Assembly (NCBI GenBank): GCA_016801885.1
Contig: CM028882.1
Location: 2,480,001-2,544,000 of the forward strand
DNA length: 64,000 nt
Direction: 5' to 3'
Origin: Toxotes chatareus
Lineage: Eukaryota > Chordata > Actinopteri > Toxotidae
The notes under the pieces are model-generated. The model searched no databases. It was not told the DNA's origin and was given only the letters and a program-made list of their open reading frames with translations. Each line of letters starts with the position of its first letter. Position 1 is the first letter of the stretch. Below are positions 23,617-36,460 of this stretch, piece by piece. The position numbers were made by a program, and so were the translations under genes.

Positions 23617-26600
23617 GGCAAAAAGATGTTTCCTCACATTTCAATGAAATACGCAGCCTTGTCGATACGAACACCTCGGCACGCACGCACGCACACGCTC
23701 TATCTGCATGAATATTAAAGGATAGTTTTAAGCACAAACTTGGTCATCTAAGGGCAGCAGTTTGGAAAGCTGAGATCGACATGCAGCACTGTGCCATCTT
23801 TAATGTGCTGAAGTTGAGGGAAAAGTTATGTTGTGCCTCTGTGGGGTTTTGCAGAAGTTTGCTCGAGTTTGCGCTTTCAACTGTTGCTGTGGCCCTGTGG
23901 GAAGAGATCACGCCTCCGAGCTCCAAAGCCCATCGCAGACTCCCTTTGCCAAACTGAACTCCTGAAAATATTTGGATTCTACAAATCCCTGCTGATTTCA
24001 CGCTATACCCAGTTCTGGTGCTGCTGTGCTTTGGTTTTCAAGCCCTGTCCACAGTCTCAGTGCAAGCAGCAGTCGTGGTGATTGACGGGTTGATACAGAG
24101 CTCGGTCAAAGCCAAATGGTTTTGAAGTGCTTTTATTTACATGCTCATCCCAAAGTGCATCACAGAGGGCATGAGTACATGTAGGAACACAAGTGACTTT
24201 GTGAGTGTTTGTGTGCTCACAGGCTGTCCTCCTCTGTGCAACACTTGGTCAGTGTGGACCCTCTGGATACAGAAAGGGAGGTGAGTCAGGGAGACGTGTC
24301 TGCTGGGCTTCAGTCCTGACTCAATAAGAGCACTGCTGAAAGTTGAGACAAGCCGTGGGCTACCTTCAGTGTTTTACATTCACATCAGTGTTTCCTATAA
24401 ATCCCTCATACAAGTGCTGAACTTGATCTCCTTAATCCTCACAAGACAGTTTCAGTGCCCTTCCCGTCTTTTGGGGGCACAGCAGTAGAATACAATTTAC
24501 TGCCATGCAGACTGAGGAACCTGATGTTTGTGAAATGGTCCAGGGTCTGAGCAGGAACGATTAAGGTCACTGTCTGTTTTTTTACTGCGCACACAGCTCA
24601 AAGGCTTCTGCTTGTAACTCAAGACAAAACCAGTTTAGTGGCTGTGTATTAGTGTAAATGAGCACCCAAGAGGGTTTACCTCAAAATGAGTGTGTGTGTG
24701 TGTCTCTCTTCACGTGTTCTCCACATGTTTTAGGTCTTGTAGAGCTGGGGTGAAAGAGGCCCAAAAATTTTTACTAAAGAGTGAAAAGAAGAATTTCACA
24801 CTGCAGAGCTTCAAGTCAAAAATAAAACAATTTTAGCAGTGAACCGTGAACCTGCATAAAAACCCTGAGGCAGCTGTCAGTCAGAGAAACAAGACTGAAC
24901 TGTAGAAGTTGCTGTGTGGAAATATACCAGTGCAGTCATTGAATATAAAAACAACCCTTGGTAAATTGGGGCTTGACTTGATGATGATAACGTGTGAGTG
25001 TGCATGCATGTCTGTTCATGATTGGTATGACATGTCTGGTCCACTTGTGATTTCCAGTTTTCTTTGAAATTTGCAATTTTTGTTTTTCAAAGACTGGATA
25101 ATTTTATATTGCTGGGCCTTGAAAAATGTTTTGAAACCACCCAGAAGTTTGGAGGGGAAATCTATGGTGGCTGACAATAAGGGCAAACTGCAACAGCCCA
25201 AAACACAAGGGACAACATAATAAGGTACATATTCTTTGTTACATTTGGCCATAGTCTTTTACAATATTCTAAAAGAGCAAGAGGCTTACACAGCTGGCCT
25301 CATGTTAGAGACTTTGACTTCCACAAGAGCTTGACACTGCGTGTCAGATCTTACATTTGGTTATCAGAATGGAGGCCTGCTTTTCTGAGTGTTATGTGAG
25401 GTAGATGATTCAATTGTAGGCAAATTTATTACAGACTTTTAACGGCTTACATTATATAATAATTTTAAAAGTCCTTGGATTCGTAATCAGATTTTGGTTC
25501 AGTGGGGAGCAGGGAGAGTGAAACTGCTCTCATGGTGTGAGGTTATGGTTTTCATAGGCCTCAACCTCTTACCAGACTAAAGGGGTTCAAACAGATGGTG
25601 TCTTGAGGTGTACAGGTTCTGAAGAGATGGCAGACTGCAGCTGAAAGTCTTCTCTGCAGATCTGATGATGTGTTTCTCTTCCTTCACGTTTGTCAGGGTC
25701 AGCATCGGACAGCCTCACAGAAGAGAATCAGAATGCGAAAGTACTTCAACATCCTCATAACTCCAACGTGAAGTTAAAGAAAGAGAAGAAAATGGAGATT
25801 GGTAAAATGAATCAAATGGGTGCAGTCTGCATTGGTTGCTTACTAGATGTGAGCCACATAATTATTTATAATGAAAACAATGTTAAATGGAGCATAGCGT
25901 CACTATTTTCTCTCTCTGTCCTGATGTGTCTTTGAAAAGAACGTCTGCCTCTCCCTCTCTGTTGTTGCCCTAAATTTCATAAAGGACTCAGCATCTGAGC
26001 TTCCTGCTTCAAGAAATACAGGAGTGAGACACAACTCTTTTATTATTAAGCTCACCAGGAGTCTCATCATTAATCTTTCCCGCAGGGCATTTTAGAACAC
26101 ATTTAATGTGCTCGTTATTGAACTAGACAAGACCACACAGTGCAGAGAACTGTTTGTGCACAAGACAGTTCTTAAAACCAAGTCTTCTAACTACTTGTTT
26201 TATTCTGTAATATAACTACAAATCTATTCAGCTGGACCAGTGCCAGGCTGTGTATTAGGATGTGTGCTGGTGGTGGGCATCTGCTCGGGGGACTTTGTTT
26301 GCCACATCATTCAGAAAGTTGGTGTTTCTGCCACACAGACACACACACAACAAAAGTGAGTGAAAGAGTTGCATTATAGGAACTGTAGGAGTCATGGGTG
26401 GGACTGCATGGGTGCTACATAACCTCTTTCAGGTGTGTAGAGGTATTCTTGAGAGGAAATATGCGAGTCAGAGCCAACATGACCTACTTCAGTTGAACAG
26501 ATGTCATCTGCCTTCACAGAAACCCAACCAGCATATTACAGATGGCATTGTTGTTGCTTCAACACCATCTCTGCTCTGATACCCCCTCAGATTTGTCACA

Positions 26601-26736
26601 ATGAGCTGTTGGCTGTCTGAGCTGCTTCTAGATTTGAGAAAGCAGACTTGACTTGCAGTAAACTGTCAGCTGCAGCCCTCAGCTAGCTCCTAGGATCCTA
26701 TGTGGGATGTCTCTGATTTTACTAGCTTGCCAAGGC

Positions 26737-26762
26737 GTGTGTGTGTGTGTGTGTGTGTGTGT
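26737..26762. repeat. (GT)13 microsatellite
   Basis: Thirteen uninterrupted GT dinucleotides; likely polymorphic. Confidence 0.9.
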
Positions 26763-29700
26763 ATTTCTGTGGGTGTATTTATTGCCTTGTGCTGTAATTA
26801 ACTGTCCAGCATGCTTTGAAGAGGCCACACCAGACGGACGAGGCAGACGGATTTGTGCTGCTTGGTCAGCGTGTCACTTACATAAAGGGAAGCCAAACTA
26901 TACAAAAACTCACTTTTCATTTCTCCTTTTTTATTTTTCCATATCCTCACACACTCTGAGTGTGTTTGCTGCATTGGTACAGATACAGCCAGTGCAGGCT
27001 ACCCAGGTACTATACAATACAATGAAATATGTATACCTTCATGTGCATGCGTGAAATGATTTTGCATTGAAGAGTAAGATTTCCCTCACAGAGAGCACTG
27101 CTCAGCCTGTGAAAACAGCTGTATAAAAATGACCCTGGAAGCCTGCATCCCAAACTGGGGCTGTGGAATTTGAGGCATGGTCTGATAAAGAGATGCTATC
27201 AGATACATTGTGGGAAATGAAGGTCCTCTGCTGCTTCAAGCTTCAAATCATTGCCTTCATCAGTGGATATGGTTTGTTCATTGTTTACATAGACATGTGT
27301 CCAAAGTGGGAGACTTTGCTCATTTGATAATGAATGTGTGTCTCTTTTAATACTACTAAAGCAGGTCTGGAGTATGTAGTGTGTTCACACTGGGAAAGCA
27401 GGCCGAAATTAGATGGTGTGCGGACTGAATATGGCAGATTTTTGAGTGTGTTGTTGATGGACACTATTGTCCCACAGTGCAATGCACAGGGGACATGAAA
27501 GAGCTGCTCACAGCTCATTCATTCATTCACATTTAAATTAAATGTGGAAGGTGGTGAAACTGCTCCAGGAAGATCTCAGTAAACAGAACAAACAGAAAAC
27601 AATATTAATTCTTCAGAAAATCATTTGGATGTCTGTTTGCACCAGCAGCAGTTTTGGACCCTGTCTCAGGCGTCTCAAACAAAAATTCACAAACGTGTCT
27701 TCACGAAAGTCCATCACAGATGTTTTCTGACTGACAAACATTCATTTTAAGAGAACATATAACTTCCTGTAGAGTTATTCCTATACATATGCAACTAAAA
27801 ACACATAGATACCAACTCAGCTCCTCTGTATCTGTATCCATTTCTCTCTGGATGTTGTCATGACAATGCAGTCTCAGCAGAGACAGTCAACAGTAGCTTA
27901 TTAAGTATCCATCATTATGTGCTTATAAAGGTGACTCAAGCTGATTTTCTTCTGCCACTTACATGCAATCACCCTTCGCAAGGCTGCTGGCTTGTGAAGG
28001 TTTTTTTTGGCCCCGTTCAATTTCCGGAATGGCTCGACTTGATCCATTTGAATAAGTGCTGGACGTAAAGGAGCCATACTTCCTCTGGTGCTCTTAGTGG
28101 CAATTACCCAGCAGGCTCTCTGCTCTCACACTGAAGCTTGCCTCTGTAATTATAGGCTGCCGGTACTGAGTCTGTGGCTTCGCCTTTCAGCAGACCAGAC
28201 TTGTGTAAGCAACACAGACGTGCACACACAGATGTCCATTCGTGCACACAGAGCTGAGGAATCTGGGGAAAACTATGGACACACGCGCAAAACTCTACAT
28301 GCACAATAAGCAGTGTATACTGGCTGCAAGTGTGCAAACTTACAGGAGGAGAAAACATGGAGACTGCTCGGTGTGTTCAGACAGTAGCAGCAGTGGAGGC
28401 ACATGTTAAACATGCACATGGAAGCCATTACTTTCTCCTGTTACTGTTCCAAAGTGTACATCTCAGCAGTGTGTGATTATTGCCCTGAACATGTAACACA
28501 GAAAGCTTCAGTTATTCTCTCTGTTCCTTCCAGGCTGCACTCACTGTTTCAGGCTGGCAGTTCTGGTGGCATACAGATGTGCAGTCCAGCTGCTGAGATA
28601 CTGGTCGGACAGGGGTGAGCTGTCAGAGGAACAGTTACAGAACTCTTTGGAGGGTGTATTCAGGGAGGATAAACATACACAACACAAGCTCATATAATCA
28701 GGTAGCATCAAACTGAAGGAAGACAGTTGATGCCAAATGGCTGAAAAGGGTAATAGTATGATTTTCTGTAATAGCCAAGTACCCAGAAATCCTTTGCTGG
28801 GAGTCCCATCATGAGACATCTATAAACTGCAAATAGCAGGGTTATGTTTGCCATGTGGCCAGATATTCAGGACTCCTACCAAGACCTGGATATTTGAGTC
28901 CATGTTGCATAATTGCAGGCTACTTGATGTAAAAGCTCCCCTGTGGAGTTTTTTTCATAAACAGAGTTATGCTTGTATGAAGCGCTCTCATCAGAACCCA
29001 TTGTGTGGATGCTTGACCTCAGAAAACATCTGCAAAGCCAAAGATTTAAAATATATTTGAAGTTGTTGACATCCGTGCTTGCTAGCTTGCAGTTTTCCTC
29101 TACATTGCCTTTGTTGGTGCGTTCATTTGTTTCTTTGAGCATCACTACTATTGTTTGGCTATCACTGCAGTGAAACCACTGATGGCAGTGTGTGTCACTG
29201 TTATATCCTCCACATGCTCTTCCTTGTGCACATACATGTGTAGCCACAATGCAAACAGACTGGGAGCTGGGGTCTTAGCTGCTTTAACTCTTCCTTCTCT
29301 CCAAACCGGCCCTGGAGCTTTTCACCCACAGTGAGACTACGCTGTAAAAAATGGGGGACAGAACGCACCGCAGTATTACTAGCAGTTTAGTAGTAGTTGC
29401 GACGGCATAACAAAATCATGCTTCTTTTGCCTTTGCTACAGGAGATGGGAGTAATTACTCTCCTGAACGCATGAGGTCACATAAAAAACAATACACTAAC
29501 AAATGTTTTTCTTTTCCTAAAAGGTCAGTGCCACTATTCAGGATCAGTTAATGTCAGTCCTGGTCCTCAGGAAGTCAGTCTCCCGTTGCTTCTCATTGTA
29601 GTCATGTAATCAGGACTGATTTATGCTCGGAAATGTAATTAATTACCTGGGGGCACAGAAAGTCAATGGTGCTTTGGTTCCTGAGAAGCAGTGTTTTGAG

Positions 29701-32446
29701 CCACTGCTGTGGTTAAAGCTATGATTCAGTCTATTGAAAACACTTGGATGATTTTGTGGTCTTATTTTTCAGACCAATAGGCTCCTTTTCCAAGAAAACT
29801 GTGTTTCTATAACTAGTAAATTGACCATTATGACTGAAAGCCTGCGTTCTTCTCCTTCAGTTTCCATCCACGCTTGGAATACATTAGTATTCAAACAGAC
29901 CTGCCATCGTTAAAGAAAAGCTCAGGGGTAAATTTGGATGTAATTCATGTTTGCGAGACATTTGCAAGGCTCCATAAGTGAGCACAGCAGGGCTCCAGAT
30001 ATATTTTGTCTTTGTTTCAAATGGCTGACAGGTTGTGAGAATAAATGGAGCAGGCTCTACACCTCAGGAGATCACTGAGCCCTCTGGAGTCTCTGTAGCT
30101 AGTTTATCATTAATAAACACTTAGTAGTCCCCATTTGCCTCCATCATTCCCGCCCTGCTTTTGTACCTCCATCGCTCCATCCCTGCACGGGAGAAGATGA
30201 ATCATTAACAGTGTTTTTTTGCCTACATGCCTACAAGCTGACAGAGAGAGTGTGTTAGACACTTTAAGACTGCAAGGGCAACATTTTTGCAGTATATGAA
30301 CATTACGCAAAAGACTGATTGTAATTACTTTTATTTTCAGAGCACATTCTGTGCACTAAGGTCACATAAGGTACTTCACACGATGCATTACTGAGAAGAA
30401 ACGGTTACTGTTATCTATAGTGTGAAAAATGTCACCTGTGGAGCTGAACCCACTGAGAATTATCACCAACTCTGTAGGTCCCCTCAACTCTGCTTTGCGT
30501 TTTAATGTCTTATAGCTGATTGTTTTGGTTTTCCAGCCCACAGCTTTCTCTTTTTCTCATTTTCAGCCACAGCAGGTACCTTTTTTCTTGTTTTCTGATG
30601 AATCCACTGTGCACTACTCACACTGCCCCAACAGGATCAGTCATTCAGTGCATGAATACATTCAGTTAGCGAAGCCTTGTAGCAACTGTCAACTTCTGGC
30701 ACAAAAGGAGGAAGTCGGGTGATGTTATTATGGAGGAGTGGTTTCCAGACCATTCTCAAACTTAGTTGCTTTCCCTGTAATTGTTAATAATTGATTTTAA
30801 AAAGATTTTGGGAGGGGGCAGGAACCTTTTTTTTTTTGGCTTCTGAAAGGGTGCATGCCAGAAAATAAAATGAGTCCCAATCTTAGACAGTGTCTGTGAC
30901 AGTGTCTGCACTGTTCATTTCCCATCTCCTAACATATATAATATATTCTGTGATTGTAACCATATAGTTATTATTATGACCATGATCACAGCCGTATGCA
31001 GATTTTTAGAAAAAAAAGATCTATATATGTGTATTTCAGGACATTTAGAGGGCAAAGACAGGGTAAAAATAGCTTTAAAATTCACGTAGAAATGTGTCTC
31101 TTTGATTGACATCAGCTCTCTCACCTCTCTCTCCTCTCCTCCCACCTCTCTTCCACCCTGGTCTCCTCCAGTGTTGCTCTGCTTGTGTAAACCCTGTAGA
31201 GTCTTTTCCCTTTGTGTCTCCTGTGCTCTTTCTCTCAGCTTATTTTCTGTGTCTCTCTACTTTCCATAACCCTCTCATCTCCTCTTGTCTCTCTGTCTTC
31301 AATGTCACATTCTTTCTGTTCATTTCTCCCTCTGTATTCACTGCTTGTCTGGTTCTGGGTCTCGGTGACTCCTCACTTGTCTCTCCTGCCAAAGTGTATT
31401 AAATATAATTTTTTACAATTATATAGACCCTCCTTATTTCATCTTTGTGTTTGAGTTTGCATAATTTTGGATTTGAATTATAGAAATCTGTCTCAAACAG
31501 TACATTAACATGTGTTTTATACCTCAATACATTTATACAACAATACACAACTATTACCAACCATTACTAACTCGTTACCAAAGAACATGTATCTCTCTGG
31601 TAGTCAGGCCTCCATTGTTTGAATGTGATCAGGTCAGGATTTCTTAGTGTTGCACAGCACAGGGTCATAATGCTGATCGTATACTGGGCACAGTGGACTC
31701 TACCTGCTCTTCCTGTCTCATCTCCATCACCCTCTCACAACCTCTGTTTATAAGCAAGCAGTGAAGATAACATTTTACAGTGGTACTTGATTTTAACATG
31801 TATTTCAACCCTTTACACAAACTGAATTGAAAGAAAAGCATTTCAACTTTTGTTGAAAGGAACACGTTGCTTGTCGATTGGCTGCTGTGAAGATTGAAGC
31901 TGTGACTGTTCAGCTGCACAGTTGTGTCTGCAGCCAGTCTGTTGTTATATGTCACCATATTTGCATGGAAATTACTTTAACTTGACACTGTGCCATGAAA
32001 CAAATGCCAGTGGGCTGAGATAACACCGCACACTGCACTGTTTCAACAGCAGTTTCTCTAATCTCTCACAAACAAGCACTGCAGTAGCATCTTGAGCCAG
32101 AGCAGAATAAAGATGACCCCGTCAGTACCAATATCATAAGGGGCTGAATAGGTAGACTGAGAGAGCGCCGGCGCTGTCTTGGACAGCTGAACAAGATGTT
32201 GAGTTTCTGCCAGGTGTAGCAGTGAGTTGACCTCCACATCTGGTGCAGCTGCTGAGAAATTAACCAAAGGCTGGCATAGGCTTGAAATTCCAGAGCTCAA
32301 AGCTGGCGAACAAACCCGAGCCTAACTGTCTGTGGTGTCGGACGAAGGGCATGTCCACTGGCAGTCAAGCAGGTGGCTAGCTGTCTGATTGACAGGCTGG
32401 AGGCTAGTTGGCTGGGGCTAAAGAAGAACATCCAACTGTAAGGCAG

Positions 32447-32776
32447 CCAGTGACTCCAGGAAGCCTGTCTCTTCATTAAGAAAAATTTTGCACCCAGGTA
32501 AATGGCAAGCTGAGCTTGTCTGCTGGGTCCATGGTGGCCAGAGTGTACACACAGGCTGGTGCATTGAACTTACTTAAAAAATAAATGATGAAGACCAGGC
32601 TTACAGGCAGACAGACAGACAGGCAGGCAGGCAGGGAGGCAAGTACAGGTAGCAGGCACACGAACGAAGAGTCCACAGCATGAACAGCACAGAGGGAAAC
32701 ACACTGAGACATGAGCAAACGTTCTGGCAACTGACAGGGGGAAAAGGGCTGCTATAAATACAAGGGAGAAAATGTG
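32447..32776. repeat. Dispersed repeat, copy B
   Basis: This is the partner of 10788-11107, in the same orientation and about 21.7 kb away. It contains its own cagacagacaggcaggcagg microsatellite (about 32608-32640), where copy A has only 'acaggcaacagg', so a short repeat has expanded here. To its right, 32777-32860 contains several 'gatacca'/'aatacca' motifs that may belong to another degraded DNA transposon. No coding capacity. Confidence 0.75.
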
Positions 32777-35639
32777 CGATTCCACCGATGCCCTTTCTGA
32801 TCCGATACCAACTGAGGCCCAGGCTGATATTGCTAATACCAATACAATACCACTATTTTATGTTCAGAAAAGGGAAATGAAAAGTAAGCTATACTCATTT
32901 TAAATTATAGCTACATAATGACAAGAAGGCATCAGACTACTCTCTCCAAATGAGACCATGTCAGTGGACATCATTACTGCTCACATTTAGTAATGTAAGG
33001 TTTGCTGCCTGGAGAGTAAATCATTTAAAATGGGTACATAAGTGTCATTAAAACATACTGATTACTGGCAATAAAACAGCCTTTTCAGCTGCCTTTGAGA
33101 TGATCCCAGGGACGCAAATCTCACCCCAAGCTGAACTCAAAAGTTGCAGCCCTGATCTTTATATAGCTATTTATTGTAGCATGTATTTATTTAATTCCTT
33201 ACATCATAAGCATATTTATGTTGTTATTTATGTATTTACAATTTTTTGAAGAATCCAGGGAGCTCTTATTGTTTGAACGTCAGTACACAAACTGATGCCT
33301 AAACACACACACACGCACTCTCTGAACCTGGATAATGTCTGTCGCTGCCAAAGGGCTCAGTGAGTGAAGTCTGTCTCATCCTAGCAGCACCTTTCTCTTC
33401 TTCTTCAGACCTCTGCTAATCAACCTCATCCTATCCTGCGTTGTGATTAAAAATTAACAATTTTTACTGTAGTTTAATTTATAACTATGAGAAGTAGTTC
33501 CCATCAACAGGGTATTATTTAGACCAGATCCTAATAGTTACCTTTCTACCGTGCCCCTGTTTTGACCAAATTAGCATACACAACACACAACCACAAGAAC
33601 ACTAAGGATATAGTATGCAGTGATTTACAAAAACAAATTTTGATGTTTCTTCCACTTCAAAGTCATGTTTTAACTTGAAATGTAAGCATCTTTTTCTGAA
33701 CAAAGATGGCAGAATATGCAATCTGGAGGCTCACGAGTGGCTAATTACCACCTTTCATAAGGCACCACTCTGGCCTTTTTCCTGAGGAGCACAATGACGA
33801 CACATAGAATAGGGTCCTAATGGCTCATCCTTGAAGCTGACTGAGAAAATATAATGGATGTGGAGAGCGGAGCAGTACTCGCACCTCTTCACAGCTGCTT
33901 AATGTGATTTGTCCAAAGCTGCCTCTTAGGGCCACACTCTCCACTCCGTCCAGTGGACCTTCTGCTCTGTGCTGACCTGCCTGCCCTCACCTCTCACCTC
34001 TATCCATCACAGCTACTGCAGTGTTATGATGGACGGGTGTTTGCTCCAGAAGTAAAGGTTCCCTTCTCTGGCAGGTTATTTATTCGAGACAGATAGTGGC
34101 AAGTAACACAGCACTTTGAAATCCTATAAAGTGTGCCTCGTGCTGGGTTTTTTCACTGCTTGACAAAAGCAAAGAGAGAAAAGATGGGTAAATGATGGTT
34201 ATGTAAAGGTAAGAAAAGACAAAAAAGATGGGAGAAAGAAGAGAAAGAGTAGCAAATGAAAAGAAAAGCCTTCCTCATACTGTGTCTGCCTCCAGCTCTA
34301 CTGCTGGGTAATATAAACAGTGGAGATAAGCTATAAAAGTTAACATCCCCATGCCTCAGTTTCCATTAGAAACACCTCTTTCATTGTATTTCTAAGAGAA
34401 TGAGCCTCATTAAAATTCATTGCACCACTGTTTCTCTCACAGATATCCTCACAGAGCTTAGATAGATTTGCAAAACATGCCATTTTTTAATGCCTTTACC
34501 ACTAGAGCAAATGAAGATATTGTGGAAAGCTGTGGCATTGTGACATGACAGAAACAAAAACCACATTTCATTCACATTCAGGGACCACCAACAGCCTATC
34601 AGAGCCCTGTCCCGAGGTGGGCATCAATCATGGGAGCCCAGGCTGTGCTTGCCTTATGTGCGAGCTCCTTTAAAGCAAAAGAAAAGGCTTTGACAAGGGC
34701 CCATTATTCACCAGCTCATCTCCTGTCGCTTTACACATCACCTGTCAGCTTGTCGGCCGGCCTCGTACCCAGAGGTTGCCATTGGTCATCAGTCACATCA
34801 CCAGCATTACATCATTACAGCCAGCCCTAGACTGTGTTTCCATCTATTTAACAATGTGCTATTAGGACAGTAAAAAGACTGTTAATTAACACCAGAGACA
34901 ACAGTGGATTATACAGGTTTAACAAACAACCATTAATAAACATTTAGCATCTGAGATCTGATTCTTCTTCATGTCTAAAACAATTGTAATGTCCCTGTGA
35001 TTAACCCATCCATTCTGCCATTAAACCATCCATTCTGACCACCTCACTAACACCCTGGCTACACAGTGTAGCATGAGCAGTGTTATGAGAGCAGCAGTAC
35101 ATCAGTGTTTTGTCCGTGTCTACAAGCACAGAAAGCAGTGTAGGTCACCCGTGTTTTGGCAGTGCTCAGAACTCAACACACAATTGCTGCATTTATGCAC
35201 ATAAAATATGTAAAACTATGTTTCATGTTTATACAAGTATAGAGCAAGTGAAACACGAGCTGGGTTGGGACTCTGGAAAAAGCTATAAAGCAGAACTTGA
35301 GTTAAGATTGTATTTTCTGTGAGAAAGTTGTTATGAGCATTTTCAGGTGAGGACGCTCTCAACACTTAATTCTACTTGTACACTCAAAAAATATAGAATT
35401 GGCTGAATTCAATTTAATCATGCCATACGCAGTATTTACATCCACTTAAATTTGATAAAACTGGTTGTGTTGTTTGGACAAGAAAATTATTTATGGAAGG
35501 AACTTGATGTCAATAGGCCACAGGTTTGGCTTTTGTTAAATTAAACTGTTTTCCTTTAGTTAGACCACTTAAAATAATTTTAAACTTAGGTTTACAAAGT
35601 GTGTCACAAACATACAGTGCAATTACACAATAGAATAGT
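32777..35639. other. Intergenic stretch
   Basis: No gene recognised. The interval 34560-34830 has a balanced, non-repetitive composition with several homeodomain- and TGTCA-like motifs and may be a conserved non-coding element; this is speculative. A 20-bp tandem duplication around ccatccattctg occupies 35000-35040. The sequence starting cactcaaaaaatata near 35381 resembles the end of a common fish non-autonomous repeat, but no partner end was found. Confidence 0.45.
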
Positions 35640-36460
35640 TTCAATACAATCAAGAAACAAAGATAGAAAGACAATGAAAATAAAAGACAGTGAAAAAAAC
35701 AAAAAGGACGACCCTAACTAAAAGCTGTTTTTTAGTTTTAAAAGAGGACACTGAGGTAGCTTGTCTGATTCCTGAAGGACAATCATTCCACAGTTGAGGT
35801 GCCCCTACAGTAAGTTCACTGCTACCCTCTGTCTCGATCTTTGCCTTGGGGACTGAGAGCAACAGCTGGTCTGCAGACCTAAGAGTATGAGCAGGGGCAT
35901 AAGGGGTGAGAGGGTCGATAATGTAAGGTGGGGCACGGACTACTCCATGATTTAAAAACAAGCAATAAAATTTTAAAGTCAATTCTGAACACCACAGGTA
36001 ACCAGTGCAATGAGGCGAGAATAGGGATGTACTCATATTTTCTAGTTCTTGTAAGAACCCTAACAGCAGTGTTTTGTACAAGGTGGAGGGGGTTGATGAT
36101 ATGTGGGGCAGTGTAGCAAGTAATGAGTTATAGTAATCTAGAGGACTAAACATAAAAACATGAATGTTTGTGTGTCACTGAATGAATCCCTGTGTGCTTT
36201 GGGTCCAAACACCTTCACTTTGTCAGCTTAAAGATGTTATTGGCCATCCAGGGCCTAATGTCTGTAAGACAGGCTGTGAGAGAGGTAACTGAGGTGAGGT
36301 CTGATGCATTTATGTATAAGTAGATTTGTGTATCGTCTGCATAAAAATATACTAACTTGACCCAGTGGTAGCATGTAGATAAATCACAGTGAAGGGCCAA
36401 GAATAGACCCCTGAGGAACCCCTGTAATGACGTCTACTTCCATAGAGGTTATGACATTTA
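35640..36460 (-). mobile_element. 5'-truncated LINE relic, reverse transcriptase fragment (Rex1/L2-like)
   Basis: On the minus strand, 36422-36393 reads GVPQGSILGP (RT motif B region). YADD is at 36343-36332 and DIRPWMANN follows. After a frame break, 36153-35650 retains DYYNSLL, then PYIIDLLTPY-like and LRSADQLLLSVPKAK, then APQLWNDCPSGIRQ, which are characteristic C-terminal ORF2 segments of jockey-superfamily fish LINEs. Upstream domains (endonuclease, RT motif A) are absent, giving a typical 5' truncation. Its sequence differs from the 1010-5893 LINE, so it is a different family or subfamily. Limits are approximate. Confidence 0.8.

Larger units (their letters stand above)
14883..32446. 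other. Long non-coding stretch upstream of tnc, no gene recognised
   Basis: Across about 17.5 kb I find no exon with recognisable protein similarity and no RNA gene. Contents that can be supported are microsatellites: (GT)10 at 23277-23296, an A-run at 23596-23616, acgc repeats at 23680-23698, and (GT)13 at 26737-26762. There is also a small tandem duplication of ataactagcaaaca near 21889-21922. Short open frames have no domain content. The interval 17860-18640 is less AT-rich than its surroundings and could include conserved regulatory sequence, but that needs comparison with other fish. Confidence 0.5.
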
